Assembly: GCA_030681375.1 (NCBI GenBank)
Contig: JAUXWM010000079.1
Span: forward strand, 48,575 to 112,574
Direction: 5' to 3'
Length of the DNA stretch: 64,000 nucleotides
DNA from: Gallionella sp.
GTDB taxonomy: Bacteria; Pseudomonadota; Gammaproteobacteria; Burkholderiales; Gallionellaceae
Part shown: in pieces, positions 49,270-58,320 of the stretch
How the letters are laid out: each line of letters begins with the position of its first letter
Numbering within the stretch: position 1 is the stretch's first letter
Notes under the pieces: generated by a model
Told to the model about the DNA's origin: nothing
Seen by the model: only the letters and a program-made list of their open reading frames with translations
Databases searched by the model: none
Position numbers and translations under genes: made by a program

Positions 49270-50403
49270 GTGCAGGCGCTGCGCAGTCTCATCGTTCTAT
49301 ATAAAGTACTCGAATCCAACAAAATTAACTTAACCGAACGGTTAGCTGGTGGAAGTCTGCTTGATCCAGCAGAGTGCGAGTTGATCGCCAAATCCTCAAA
49401 ACTGAAATCTTCAGCAATCTTTACCTTAACCATAGAGTCGAAGGGAATTGATAAAAAGCGAGAAGTAAACTCCTCAAACGCTTTGGAAAAGGTTCGTGCA
49501 GCCATGAAACCCGATGATCGTGAAGTATATGTCGATGCATCTACAACAGCGATACGTTTAGGCTACATACGAGCATTCTTGTTATGGCGCACGAATCGGG
49601 AAATTCTCCGCTCATCCAAAAACATCAAGATGAGCATGATTGAGCTACGCAACTTTGTAGATGCAGAACTCAAAAACAAGACGCCCACAACAATCGGGCG
49701 TGCAACTTTGGGTAACCGCATGGGCATTGACCAGAAAGATCAGAAACTCCTTCAACATACCGTTACACATAGCCACCCTCATAATCCATGGAAAAGCGAA
49801 TTTATACGTACACGGAACCACTTGATCATCAATGCATTGCTAACACTTGGCATAAGGCGTGGTGAATTACTGGGGTTACGCATGTGCGACCTCAAACCGC
49901 AACTACATGAGATTCATATCTTGCGGCGTCCGGACGACAAGAACGATTCACGTCTAGATGAGCCAAACACAAAGACGCGGGATCGCATACTACCGTTGTC
50001 TGATAATCTTTATCAACTAATGAAGGCGTATATGCCTCTACGCCACGCAATCGTACGTGGCTCCCATAACTTTCTGTTGGTTGCCAATAACGGCAATCCA
50101 CTAAGCAAATCAGGGCTGCAACGCACCTTTGATGAGTTAAATAAGATTCCCGACCTCCCGGAAGTCGGACCGCACATCCTACGACACACATTCTTCGAAA
50201 ATCTTGCCGATGAATTAAGTCGGGCTGGAATTGGCGATGTCGAGATACTTGGTTACCTGAGACAACAAGGTGGATGGAGCGATACCTCCAATACGCCACG
50301 CCGTTATACTAAACGGTTCACTCAGGAAAGAGCAAACAAGGCCATTTTATCGATGCAAAGAAAGCTTTTAATCAATTTTCCGCCTGAGGAGTTGAATGAA
50401 TAA
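49270..50403 (+). CDS. Tyrosine recombinase 1 of the trio
   Basis: Site-specific recombinase. From the GTG at 49270 the product has 377 residues with the catalytic set R196/197 (GIRRGELLG), K235 (NTKTRDR), H302-x-x-R305-H (HILRHTF), W336 (GGW) and nucleophile Y346 (NTPRRYTK). Protein-like sequence in the same frame continues upstream for 54 more codons (FYPFYVKTVRCANGERLP... DASLWVVSALRGKG), back to a stop at 49102-49104. That stretch has no ATG, GTG or TTG. The native start may be the ATT at 49108 (then SKQFYPFY) or a lost ATG. It overlaps recombinase 2 by 8 bases. Confidence 0.9.
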   Translation: MQALRSLIVLYKVLESNKINLTERLAGGSLLDPAECELIAKSSKLKSSAIFTLTIESKGIDKKREVNSSNALEKVRAAMKPDDREVYVDASTTAIRLGYIRAFLLWRTNREILRSSKNIKMSMIELRNFVDAELKNKTPTTIGRATLGNRMGIDQKDQKLLQHTVTHSHPHNPWKSEFIRTRNHLIINALLTLGIRRGELLGLRMCDLKPQLHEIHILRRPDDKNDSRLDEPNTKTRDRILPLSDNLYQLMKAYMPLRHAIVRGSHNFLLVANNGNPLSKSGLQRTFDELNKIPDLPEVGPHILRHTFFENLADELSRAGIGDVEILGYLRQQGGWSDTSNTPRRYTKRFTQERANKAILSMQRKLLINFPPEELNE

Positions 50404-51937
50404 TGCGGTCGAACAATTCATAGCTGAGCGGGACGCACTCCCGTTACCCAAAATAACGAGAACACGAAGCGGAATTGAATTTTATCCGGCTGATATGCAC
50501 TGGAACTTCCGCGACGGCACGCTAAATATATCAATAAATTTTTCGTTGCTACCCGAAGCATGCTCCCCCATGCTGGCAGGTCTAAAACACACACTCATTT
50601 GGTATTTTGAAAACAGAGCACCAAAAACCGTATGTGGAAATTTCACTGATATTGTTTGGATTATGCGGGTTTTAGCTGAGGGTAAGAAAGGTAAAATTGA
50701 TCGTATCAATCCTGATGACATCGCATCTGTAATGACATTATCAGCCAAAGCAGAATATCGACTTGCGCGCATCCGAGGCTTCCTTTCAAAATGGAGCGAG
50801 TTGGGATATCTAGGTGTTAGCAAAGACGTTGTGTCTGCACTTAATCGCCTTGCTCCAAAGCAGAATCCGGTTGGCGTTGCTGTAGCAACGCTTGATCCGA
50901 AGAATGGGCCACTCACCGACCTAGAGTTTGAGGGAATACAAATTGCCCTAAATAATGCCTACGCAAAGAGTGAGATCGGAACAGAGCAGATATTGTTGTG
51001 CTATTTACTGATGGCACTCGGTGTCAGACCTGTGCAGATTGCTTCTCTGAAGTGCATAGATCTAATTGTTCCACAAACCCCAGATGGAGACTACTTTCTT
51101 AAAGTTCCCAGAGCAAAGCAAACAGATCAACTTACCCGAAGCGAATTCAAGTTGCGCAAGCTGACGCGGCAACTTGGAGAGCCTTTGTCAGCCTATGCGC
51201 AATTAATCCAGTCAGATTTTGTTAACTGTTTGCCGGATGTCCGCGAATTCCCCCTATTCCCTCAACGAAGAGATACGCACTATGCTGACGCACCTGGCTT
51301 TGAACACCACTCAACCGCATATGCCATATCATCCAGAGTCATAAAAATATTTTCCAAGCTGAGTGTGCCTTCAGAGCGCCTTACAGAAGCCATTCCGATG
51401 AATGCCATCCGCTTCCGGCGTACCTTTGCCACTCGAGCAGCAGAGGAAGGCTGGTCGCTTCTAGTGCTTGCTGAATTGATGGACCATGCGAACACTAAGA
51501 ACGTACAGGTCTATGCAGGTCTGACCTCGCGAGTCCGTGCCCAGTTCAGCCGAAAAATTGCAATGGATATGGCCCCTCTTGCAATGTGGTTCTCCGGCAA
51601 GATCATTCGACAGGAAAGCGAGGCAACTCGTCCAGGGCTAACGAGTCGCATAATCGACTTAAGAGTTGATCATACCGGCGCCTCCATGGGAAGTTGTGGA
51701 AGCTACGTGCATTGTGGTTTTGCACGCCCCATCGCCTGCTATTCGGGTTGCTTAGATTTTGAACCATGGTTAGACGGTCCTCATGAAGCGGCCATGGATT
51801 ACATGCTGGCCCGCCGAGAAATGTTGATGGCCACGACAGATGCCCGCATTGCCACTGTAAACGACCGAGCCATTCTAGGCTGTGCACAAATCATTCTGCG
51901 TTGCCGCGAGGCTCTTGCTGAGGAAAAACATGACTAA
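50396..51937 (+). CDS. Tyrosine recombinase 2 of the trio
   Basis: A 513-residue site-specific recombinase. An N-terminal SAM-like core-binding region (~60-160, with an IRGFLSKWSELGYLG helix) precedes the catalytic domain. Residues visible: Arg in LGVRPVQIASLKC, then AIRFRRTFATRAAEEGW, in which Arg replaces the His usual in HxLRHT, then LMDHANTKNVQVYAG with the nucleophilic Tyr. A C-terminal cysteine cluster (SCGSYVHCGFARPIACYSGCLDFEPW) could bind zinc. Start ATG lies 8 bases before the end of gene 1; its own end overlaps gene 3 by 8 bases. Confidence 0.88.
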   Translation: MNNAVEQFIAERDALPLPKITRTRSGIEFYPADMHWNFRDGTLNISINFSLLPEACSPMLAGLKHTLIWYFENRAPKTVCGNFTDIVWIMRVLAEGKKGKIDRINPDDIASVMTLSAKAEYRLARIRGFLSKWSELGYLGVSKDVVSALNRLAPKQNPVGVAVATLDPKNGPLTDLEFEGIQIALNNAYAKSEIGTEQILLCYLLMALGVRPVQIASLKCIDLIVPQTPDGDYFLKVPRAKQTDQLTRSEFKLRKLTRQLGEPLSAYAQLIQSDFVNCLPDVREFPLFPQRRDTHYADAPGFEHHSTAYAISSRVIKIFSKLSVPSERLTEAIPMNAIRFRRTFATRAAEEGWSLLVLAELMDHANTKNVQVYAGLTSRVRAQFSRKIAMDMAPLAMWFSGKIIRQESEATRPGLTSRIIDLRVDHTGASMGSCGSYVHCGFARPIACYSGCLDFEPWLDGPHEAAMDYMLARREMLMATTDARIATVNDRAILGCAQIILRCREALAEEKHD

Positions 51938-54095
51938 TCTAATCACCTTTACACCCAAAGCAACACTAGATGCTAAAGACAATTTCGCGAAGTTCGTTGA
52001 ATTAGTGAAAACTCGCTTCACTTTGCTGAAGCCTTGTAACCGCTTTGAGGATAATGTATGGAACACCGAATGGATTGGACAAAAGGGGGGCGTGCAAAAA
52101 TTTCTGTATTTCACTCAAGCGGGGTTTGTTCCGAAATACCACTATCCTAATGGTAAGCGCGAAAATGGCTTCCCAGCAGTGATTCCCAAACAATTACTTC
52201 TTCGCGAACCGTTTCTCGATTTTGCTAAGGCAATATTTGCCTACTTACACGCATGGGAAAGCAGCACAAACCTTTCAAGTCGCATTGCGTCGCTCCGCTA
52301 TTTGGAGGTCGCCCTTCACGAAATTAACGGCTCTACCTGCCCCACCGCCACTACAGCTGAAGTGATGAATCGCGCTTGTATGCTCGCAGCCGAGATTGTT
52401 AGCCCCGATACCGCTTATGACCGTGGGAAACAATTAGAAATAATCTACCGCTACATGGTCAATTTAGGCTTGGTGGCCATACCAGACAATTGGGTATGCC
52501 CCATAAGTTCTCGTCAGCAAATACGAAATAGAGTTGGCATGCAGTTCGAGGCTGAGCGACAAAAGAAATTACCAACGCCGCAGGTACTGGAAGCTTTAGC
52601 AGCCATCTTTAATTCCGACAGCGTGGATTCCAGAGATATTTTTTCCACTTCCGTGTGTGCTCTGATGCTGTGCGACCCAGCCCGTTCGGTTGAGGTTCTG
52701 TATTCGCCTAAGGACATCCTTACACCAGATTGGACTGACCCTAACTCAGGGGAAATCGGCACTTGTCTGCGTTGGTATCCCGCCAAAGGGGCTGCACCCA
52801 TAATTAAGACCGTGATTCCATCAATGCGTGAAGTTGCAATTCGCGCCATTGATAGGCTTCTTAAGCTGAGTGAGCCGGCAAGAGTTCTTGCGAAATGGTA
52901 TGAAAAAAATCCGGGACGCATTTATCTATCCCCGAACTTGGAATATCTACGCAAACATGAAAGACTCTCTCAGAATGAAGTTTACGCAATCCTGTTCGGT
53001 GGGCCGGTGGCTAATCTTAGCATTGTCGAACGCAACAGAGTACGCGCATGGATTAAATCACTGAAGGTACCGTCCATATCAATTCAAGGTGTCACCCGTG
53101 GAAAACCTGTGACCTTTGCTGATTTAGAGCGTGCGGTTTTGAGGAGATTGCCAACAGGATTCCCTGTCATGGATCCGAAGACAGGCATGCGATACAGCGA
53201 AGCACTTTGCATCTCACGCATAGGGGAATTTGATTCGAGATCAAAGCAATCAAATTGTTGTTTAGGGCGCATTAATTATGCCATTCTAAGTCAAAGCTTG
53301 AATTCCAAGGGAAATGTTATTTCCATTTTTGAGAAGCGTGAACTTCGGGATGAGAATGGTGAGTTTCTCTTTTTGCGCACCAATATGTTACGCCATTACC
53401 TCAACACGTTGGTGAGACAATCTGGCATGCTTACCGAAGAAGAAATTGCACAGTGGTCGGGGCGCAAAAATGTTAACCAGAACGCGACCTACAACCACCA
53501 GTCCGATCGGGATGTAATTGCAAAACTTCGCAACGCGGTTGGCGATCCCTCTAAGGCTGTAGGCCCTTTCACCAATATTGACAATCGAGTATTTATTCGC
53601 AGAGACGAGTTTGCCAGAATCAAGGTTATTACTGCTCATACAACAGAGTTTGGTTACTGCGTTCACGACTATGCACAGTCACCTTGTCAAGTGCATCAGG
53701 ACTGTATGAACTGCAACGAACAAGCGTGCATCAAAGGCGATGCTCGCGCCGAAGAAAACCTTCGCAAGACCCAAACCGAATTAACGCGTTTACAAGAAGA
53801 TGCACGGGAGGCATTCAGCGAAGAGGTGCTGGGTGCGGCCGATTGGTTCAAGTATCAAAGAACGACCCTAGAACGCGTGAACCAGCTCTTGGCAATTATC
53901 GACACCCCCGAAATACCGCAGGGTGCTGTCATGCAACTTGGCTGTGTGTTGCCACCTTCACGTCTTGCGATGGCCGAAAAATCACGCCAACTACTCGTTA
54001 AGCCGATCAGTCAATTCATCACCTCGCTTGATGAAGTGCGCGCGTTGCTCACAGACTCGAATAATTATGCACAGGGGCTTGATTATGCCGAATAA
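51930..54095 (+). CDS. Tyrosine recombinase 3 of the trio (large)
   Basis: A 721-residue protein starting MTNLITFTPKATLDAKDNF at the ATG within the end of gene 2. The large N-terminal part is of unknown fold. The catalytic end is around residues 530-590: FLFLRTNMLRHYLNTLVRQSG, then EIAQWSGRKNVNQNATYNHQ with the active Tyr. A cysteine/histidine cluster follows (YCVHDYAQSPCQVHQDCMNCNEQACI), then a helical tail. Size and layout resemble TnpB of Tn554-type elements. An in-frame start 48 bases earlier (51882) is possible but would overlap more with gene 2. Confidence 0.85.
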   Translation: MTNLITFTPKATLDAKDNFAKFVELVKTRFTLLKPCNRFEDNVWNTEWIGQKGGVQKFLYFTQAGFVPKYHYPNGKRENGFPAVIPKQLLLREPFLDFAKAIFAYLHAWESSTNLSSRIASLRYLEVALHEINGSTCPTATTAEVMNRACMLAAEIVSPDTAYDRGKQLEIIYRYMVNLGLVAIPDNWVCPISSRQQIRNRVGMQFEAERQKKLPTPQVLEALAAIFNSDSVDSRDIFSTSVCALMLCDPARSVEVLYSPKDILTPDWTDPNSGEIGTCLRWYPAKGAAPIIKTVIPSMREVAIRAIDRLLKLSEPARVLAKWYEKNPGRIYLSPNLEYLRKHERLSQNEVYAILFGGPVANLSIVERNRVRAWIKSLKVPSISIQGVTRGKPVTFADLERAVLRRLPTGFPVMDPKTGMRYSEALCISRIGEFDSRSKQSNCCLGRINYAILSQSLNSKGNVISIFEKRELRDENGEFLFLRTNMLRHYLNTLVRQSGMLTEEEIAQWSGRKNVNQNATYNHQSDRDVIAKLRNAVGDPSKAVGPFTNIDNRVFIRRDEFARIKVITAHTTEFGYCVHDYAQSPCQVHQDCMNCNEQACIKGDARAEENLRKTQTELTRLQEDAREAFSEEVLGAADWFKYQRTTLERVNQLLAIIDTPEIPQGAVMQLGCVLPPSRLAMAEKSRQLLVKPISQFITSLDEVRALLTDSNNYAQGLDYAE

Positions 54096-54540
54096 ACAGA
54101 GAGGCAGGCGTGCTCGTAATATAGATGATCAAGCTACAGAACAGATTGTCGAAATTCTCGATGGATGGAATTCGCCAAAGCTGACATGGGAATTATTTAT
54201 TGAGCAGATTTTTTTGCAAATACGCTCTCGCTATACTCGCCAAGCCTTGAACAACCATGTTCGGATCAAAGATGCTTTTGCAGCACGAAAAGGATGTTTG
54301 GCAAAGAATGATCATGAAAATCCTAAGGCCGAAACCCCGCAACAACAGCGAATTTCTCGTTTGGAAGCTGAAAATGAGCGACTCAAACGGGAAAACAATG
54401 CACTGTTGGAACAGTTCAACCGCTGGATTTACAACGGATACCTTAAACAAATGGACGTGCGGATGCGTGACTTCATGAACCAACCGCTGCCGCCAGTGCA
54501 TCGAGAACCATCAGAAAAACCTTTTGGCAGTAAACGCTAA
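54085..54540 (+). CDS. TnpC-like coiled-coil protein
   Basis: A 151-residue basic protein. Residues ~88-112 form a leucine-zipper-like coiled coil (QRISRLEAENERLKRENNAL). The N-terminal part contains a helical DNA-binding-like segment (LTWELFIEQIFLQIRSRYTRQALNNHVRIKDAF). It overlaps recombinase 3 by 11 bases. Tn554 has a similar small coupled gene, tnpC, which affects orientation and frequency of transposition; the analogy rests on position and shape. Confidence 0.7.
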   Translation: MPNKQRGRRARNIDDQATEQIVEILDGWNSPKLTWELFIEQIFLQIRSRYTRQALNNHVRIKDAFAARKGCLAKNDHENPKAETPQQQRISRLEAENERLKRENNALLEQFNRWIYNGYLKQMDVRMRDFMNQPLPPVHREPSEKPFGSKR

Positions 54541-54656
54541 CGTAACAACGTAAACTGACCGAAAAGCCGAAATGTGGCACACGGTAGCCAAACGACTTGA
54601 AAATTAAATGCGTTTCGCGAAGTGATTGAGAATCACCCTGTAAAAGGAAAAAAGTC
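54541..54656. other. Spacer between the recombinase and helicase parts
   Basis: This 116-base gap is the only break in the element's gene string. It ends in AAAGGAAAAAAGTC, a good ribosome binding site for the next gene at 54657. It may hold a second promoter; I see no clear -35/-10 pair. Confidence 0.5.
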
Positions 54657-55145
54657 ATGAACTCAACTGGCGCAGTTAAGACAGGCCTAAACGGGCGCGA
54701 GATAGCCGCCAACAATCTCCAGCGTTTCAAGATATGGATTGACGAACGTGACGCAGTGGGCGATTGGGCAGACTACATCCGAGACAACAAGCTGAACCGC
54801 TCAGAGATTGCTACCGAGTGTGGCTTTGCTCTGTCGGTCGTACGACAAAATCCTGCTGTTAAGAATTTACTAGAGATTTTGGAAAATCGCCTCAGAAGTT
54901 CAGGCACACTTGGTCCATCGAAATCGGCTCAAAACATTTCTCACTCCACTTCTGATAGTGCCGCGAGTCATGCTACAGATCGCCGCATCATGGAAGCCAA
55001 GGGAAAAGCTGAGGCAAGGGTAAAGGCATTAGAAGAACAAAATGCTGCACTCCGAGCCGAGGTGCATGATTTGTCAGAAAAACTCAAACGGTACAAACAT
55101 CTCGACGATCATCTGTGCAATACAGGGCGATTTTTGCATTCATGA
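54657..55145 (+). CDS. Unknown coiled-coil protein of the element
   Basis: A 162-residue protein, not matched to a named family. The N-terminal half (FKIWIDERDAVGDWADYIRDNKLNRSEIATECGFALSVVRQNPAVKNLLEIL) looks like a helix-turn-helix that reads a cytidine- or phage-repressor-like fold (RSEIATECGFALSVVRQN). A Ser-rich linker follows, then a coiled coil (residues ~112-152, EARVKALEEQNAALRAEVHDLSEKLKRY). Its stop overlaps the helicase start as ATGA. Confidence 0.65.
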   Translation: MNSTGAVKTGLNGREIAANNLQRFKIWIDERDAVGDWADYIRDNKLNRSEIATECGFALSVVRQNPAVKNLLEILENRLRSSGTLGPSKSAQNISHSTSDSAASHATDRRIMEAKGKAEARVKALEEQNAALRAEVHDLSEKLKRYKHLDDHLCNTGRFLHS

Positions 55146-57361
55146 GCAATCTATCCGTCCAAATTTGCATTACCTCCATCCGTAATCGCGGAAGATCTGG
55201 TGGTGTCATTTTTTCAGGAACCACCGACAATGGCGATAGTTATGTTGTTGCCTGCAACTATCGCTTGATTCCTGAGCCCTCTGTGGTGGATAAAGGGCAG
55301 ATATGGGCTGTTAAAGGTGCCGCATCAATTCGTGAGTTTGAAGCCAATGGGTTTCGACGTAAGGAAACGCAGATACAAGCAGAAACTGCTCAACTAATGC
55401 GCCCATCGGGTCGAAATGTTATTAACTGGATTGCGGAGTGTCCAGATTGCCCCGGCATTGGTCAGGTCAAAGCTTCCAAGCTCTATAAACGATTTGGCCC
55501 CAGCTTAATTGATCATATCGAACAAAAAAACATTGGTGCGTTAACAGAATTTATCAGCGAGGAATCGGCACAAATACTTTGTCACGCTTTTGACAAACAT
55601 AATGTGGCCAACACTCTTCTTTGGCTGGATCAGACCGGACTACCGCGACGCGTTGGAGCGAGCGTTGTAGCCTATTTCAAGGAAAATGCCCAAGCCAGAA
55701 TCGAAGCCAATCCTTATGTCCTGATTTCATTCGAGGCAAATTGGGTACTGGTCGATGACCTAGCCCGCAAGCGTCTGTCCATCGAGGAGGATGCACCTCG
55801 ACGACTCTTATCTGCAATTGAGGAATCACTTTACCGAGGACTCAAGAACGGACATACATGCTTGCCTGTAAATGATGTTCAGACGCGACTGATTAAATTA
55901 TTGGGCACACCTCAACTCGCCAAGCAAGCAATGATGATTGGCGCTAACTCCGCTCAATTTCGACAGGTGGATGGCTATTACCAATCCACAGGGATGTATC
56001 TTATCGAAAGTTACCTCGCCAATCGGATACATGACATGGTCGCTGAAGGGAATATCAATGGTCAAACCAGCCTCTTCGCGCAGTTCGGGCATGATCTGGC
56101 GGGAGTTGAGTCCGTCATAAATACCTATGAGCGAGCTCATGACATAGAACTTTCACAGGAACAACGCGATGCGGTGCTGACGTGCTCAGGAGCAAATCTG
56201 AGTCTTATCCTTGGCGGTGCAGGCACTGGAAAAACCACCGTACTCAAAGCAATTTATGAAGTGCTTGAAACTTTACAGCCTGGTGTCGCGATCTATCAAC
56301 TCGCTCTCGCTGGGCGTGCTGCTCAGCGCATGTCCGAAGCGACCGGTAGGGCAAGCATGACCATCGCCGGATTTCTCCTCAAGATTGAATTACGGCAGAT
56401 AGATATTGGATCGGTCATCGTCGTTGATGAAATGAGCATGGTTGATGTCGTTCTGATGTACCGCCTTCTGCGGCACATACCGGCTGGCATCAGGTTGATT
56501 CTCGTCGGCGACCCATCACAACTACCACCCATCGGCCCTGGGCTGGTGCTGCATGCACTTCTAGGAGTCGCATCTATCGCACAGGTCGAACTCAAAGTTG
56601 TTAAGCGTCAAAGTGCCTTGAGCGGCATTCCTCAAGTGGCAGCAGCGATTCGCGCCCATCAGGAGCCGACATGGACTGAATACCTTGGCAAGCCTGACAG
56701 CGGCGTGTCCTTTATTCCTTGTGCGCCCGAGCGATTAGAAGAAACGGTACAGCGTATTTACAGAGATTTAGGTGGAAACGGGTCTGATTTCAGCGTCCAA
56801 ATTCTGTCCATTACCAATACGAATCTCGGCGGAGTGAAGAACATTAATACGGCATTGCATGCGCTTTTCCAGCACGAAGCCGAGCTGATCTATTGCTACG
56901 AATCTAAATTCGGTGTGGTGGGCACAACGACACTTGAGCGTGAACCGATGAAGGTTGGTGACTTGGTACTTTACACGGAGAACGACTATGAGCTTGGATT
57001 GAGAAACGGTTCTCTCGGCAAAATCATTCAGGCGCTACCCGTAGTTAAGGCCGATGATCCGTGCTGCGTCTGCGACTTCGATGGTGCCGAATATAAGCTG
57101 AAGACCAAACAGATGTACGCACTGAAGCACGCATACTCCATCACGGTACATAAAAGTCAGGGCAGTCAATTCAGGCGGATCATCGTGCCAATCCGCGAGT
57201 CACGTTTGCTCGACCAAACTTTAATTTATACCGCCGTCACGCGGGGTATTGATCAGGTCGTGCTGGTAGGTGATGTGCAAGCAGCTTTGACGGCTATCAG
57301 AGCACCTGCTTCAGCCGCGCGCAGGAACATCACTTTGCCTATGTTGCTCAGGGCAGTGTGA
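55142..57361 (+). CDS. RecD2-like superfamily 1 DNA helicase
   Basis: A 739-residue protein. An N-terminal OB/HhH-like part (CPDCPGIGQVKASKLYKRFGPSLIDHIE) is like RecD2. The helicase core then has motif I LILGGAGTGKTTVLKA, motif II VIVVDEMSMVD, motif III LVGDPSQLPPIGPG and, near the end, motif V/VI AYSITVHKSQGSQFRRIIVP with LIYTAVTRG. The start at 55142 is the ATG in ATGA overlapping the previous stop; an in-frame start 27 bases earlier is possible. It is probably involved in processing or replicating the excised element. Confidence 0.87.
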   Translation: MSNLSVQICITSIRNRGRSGGVIFSGTTDNGDSYVVACNYRLIPEPSVVDKGQIWAVKGAASIREFEANGFRRKETQIQAETAQLMRPSGRNVINWIAECPDCPGIGQVKASKLYKRFGPSLIDHIEQKNIGALTEFISEESAQILCHAFDKHNVANTLLWLDQTGLPRRVGASVVAYFKENAQARIEANPYVLISFEANWVLVDDLARKRLSIEEDAPRRLLSAIEESLYRGLKNGHTCLPVNDVQTRLIKLLGTPQLAKQAMMIGANSAQFRQVDGYYQSTGMYLIESYLANRIHDMVAEGNINGQTSLFAQFGHDLAGVESVINTYERAHDIELSQEQRDAVLTCSGANLSLILGGAGTGKTTVLKAIYEVLETLQPGVAIYQLALAGRAAQRMSEATGRASMTIAGFLLKIELRQIDIGSVIVVDEMSMVDVVLMYRLLRHIPAGIRLILVGDPSQLPPIGPGLVLHALLGVASIAQVELKVVKRQSALSGIPQVAAAIRAHQEPTWTEYLGKPDSGVSFIPCAPERLEETVQRIYRDLGGNGSDFSVQILSITNTNLGGVKNINTALHALFQHEAELIYCYESKFGVVGTTTLEREPMKVGDLVLYTENDYELGLRNGSLGKIIQALPVVKADDPCCVCDFDGAEYKLKTKQMYALKHAYSITVHKSQGSQFRRIIVPIRESRLLDQTLIYTAVTRGIDQVVLVGDVQAALTAIRAPASAARRNITLPMLLRAV

Positions 57362-57423
57362 TTTTAACCCAAATAATCCATTAGAAATTTCCGGTCTTCA
57401 TTCATGTGTGTTGCCGGCGGTGT

Positions 57424-57658
57424 AAATCCGCGTAAATATGGCCGCAAAAAAGCCCCGTTTACATGGCAGTAAGCACGAAACTGCCGAGCTTACTGCCATG
57501 CCTCATCGTATCGCCCCTACGCTACGTCAAGGGTGCGCTTCGCCAGTCTGCATAAGGCCGCAGCCTGCCCTTGACCCAGCTTCAGGGCTGTTTGGGTGGT
57601 GTACTGCAATGCATTTTTCGTGCCTGGAAAAAACGTGCGGCCATATTTACGCGGATTT
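57424..57658. repeat. 23-bp perfect inverted repeat flanking 189 bases
   Basis: The left arm at 57424-57446 begins AAATCCGCGTAAATATGG and ends CCGCA. The right arm at 57636-57658 is its exact reverse complement. Such long perfect arms outside a gene suggest a recombination or integration site, or the end of a small non-autonomous element. Confidence 0.92.
57463..57499. repeat. Perfect 12-bp hairpin inside the inverted repeat
   Basis: ATGGCAGTAAGC at 57463-57474 pairs with GCTTACTGCCAT at 57488-57499 across 13 bases. No T-tract follows, so it is unlikely to be a simple terminator; a recombinase binding site is possible. Confidence 0.85.
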
Positions 57659-57731
57659 CGATAGCCGTTCACATTCATGTGCGTATTCTGTTGAACGTGA
57701 ACACGTGAACAGTGATTCTGCTCGAACGTGA

Positions 57732-58169
57732 ACGCCTGAACGAGGCATATCTGAGTATGACGCCGCAGGCGAACCGACGCGTTCGGCGGGCACGGTGCAG
57801 GACATCACCGAGCGCAAGCAGCACGAGGCAGAACTCGAGAAATTCAAAGCCATCATCGAATCCTCCGACGATGCAATCATCAGCAAGTCACTGAAGAGCA
57901 TCATCACCAGTTGGAATCGAGGTGCTGAACAGATATTTGGCTACACGGCCGCCGAGGCTATTGGCAAGCCGATGCAGATGCTGTTCCCTCCCGAGCGGTT
58001 GCTTGAGGAATCGGAATTGATTGCGCGTATTTCTCGCGGCGAGAGAATCGATCACTTTGAAACAGTGCGGCGCCACAAGGATGTCAATGCTGATATTCGA
58101 TTATTAGCCGAGCCGCATATATTTTGGTCTATTGTCCATCCTTTAGGTGAGTGTTACGGAGAGGCATGA
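57732..58169 (+). pseudogene. Remnant of a PAS-domain sensor gene
   Basis: The frame opens after a stop at 57729-57731 and reads ISEYDAAGEPTRSAGTVQDITERKQHEAELEKFKAIIE, the end of a PAC segment. A PAS domain follows (ESSDDAIISKSLKSIITSWNRGAEQIFGYTAAEAIGKPMQMLFPPERL... GERIDHFETVRRHKD). After RRHKD, near 58083, the sequence stops looking like PAS and ends at 58169, so the gene is cut at both ends. It was probably a sensor kinase or cyclic-di-GMP protein broken by the neighbouring mobile DNA. Confidence 0.8.
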
Positions 58170-58320
58170 TTAATCCCGCCCACATCGTGGGTGTTGTCCT
58201 CATGGCCATGAGAGAGATGAATCCGAAGGAATCGCTGAAATAAATGTATCAAATTTAAAATATCAGTGCAGCATCCCTCACTCGAACTGGGTGTCAGTAA
58301 ATGAACTTATGGAGAGACAA

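Larger units (their letters stand above)
49108..57658 (+). mobile_element. Integrative element with three tyrosine recombinases, coiled-coil proteins and a RecD-like helicase
   Basis: Six co-directional genes, more AT-rich than the surrounding core: three tyrosine recombinases overlapping by 8 bases at both joints, a TnpC-like protein, a second coiled-coil protein and an SF1 helicase. The layout recalls Tn554-type (tnpA-tnpB-tnpC) and other recombinase-trio elements. The right limit is placed at the 23-bp inverted repeat ending at 57658. The left limit is only an estimate between ettA and the first recombinase. A weak copy of part of the right-end repeat (CCGTATGAATATGGTAGCA) is at 49027-49045. 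Confidence 0.75.
57362..57731. other. Non-coding structured region at the element's right end
   Basis: This 370-base stretch has no supported gene. It holds a 23-bp perfect inverted repeat (57424-57446 and 57636-57658), an inner 12-bp hairpin, an inner 8-bp palindrome (GTCAAGGG at 57526-57533 with CCCTTGAC at 57568-57575) and, outside, two direct copies of GAACGTGAAC (57693-57702, 57724-57733). Confidence 0.7.

Noticed and set aside
57424..57658. Integron attC site
   Set aside because: The palindromic organisation is suggestive, but the GTTRRRY/RYYYAAC core sites and an adjacent cassette were not found, and there is no IntI.
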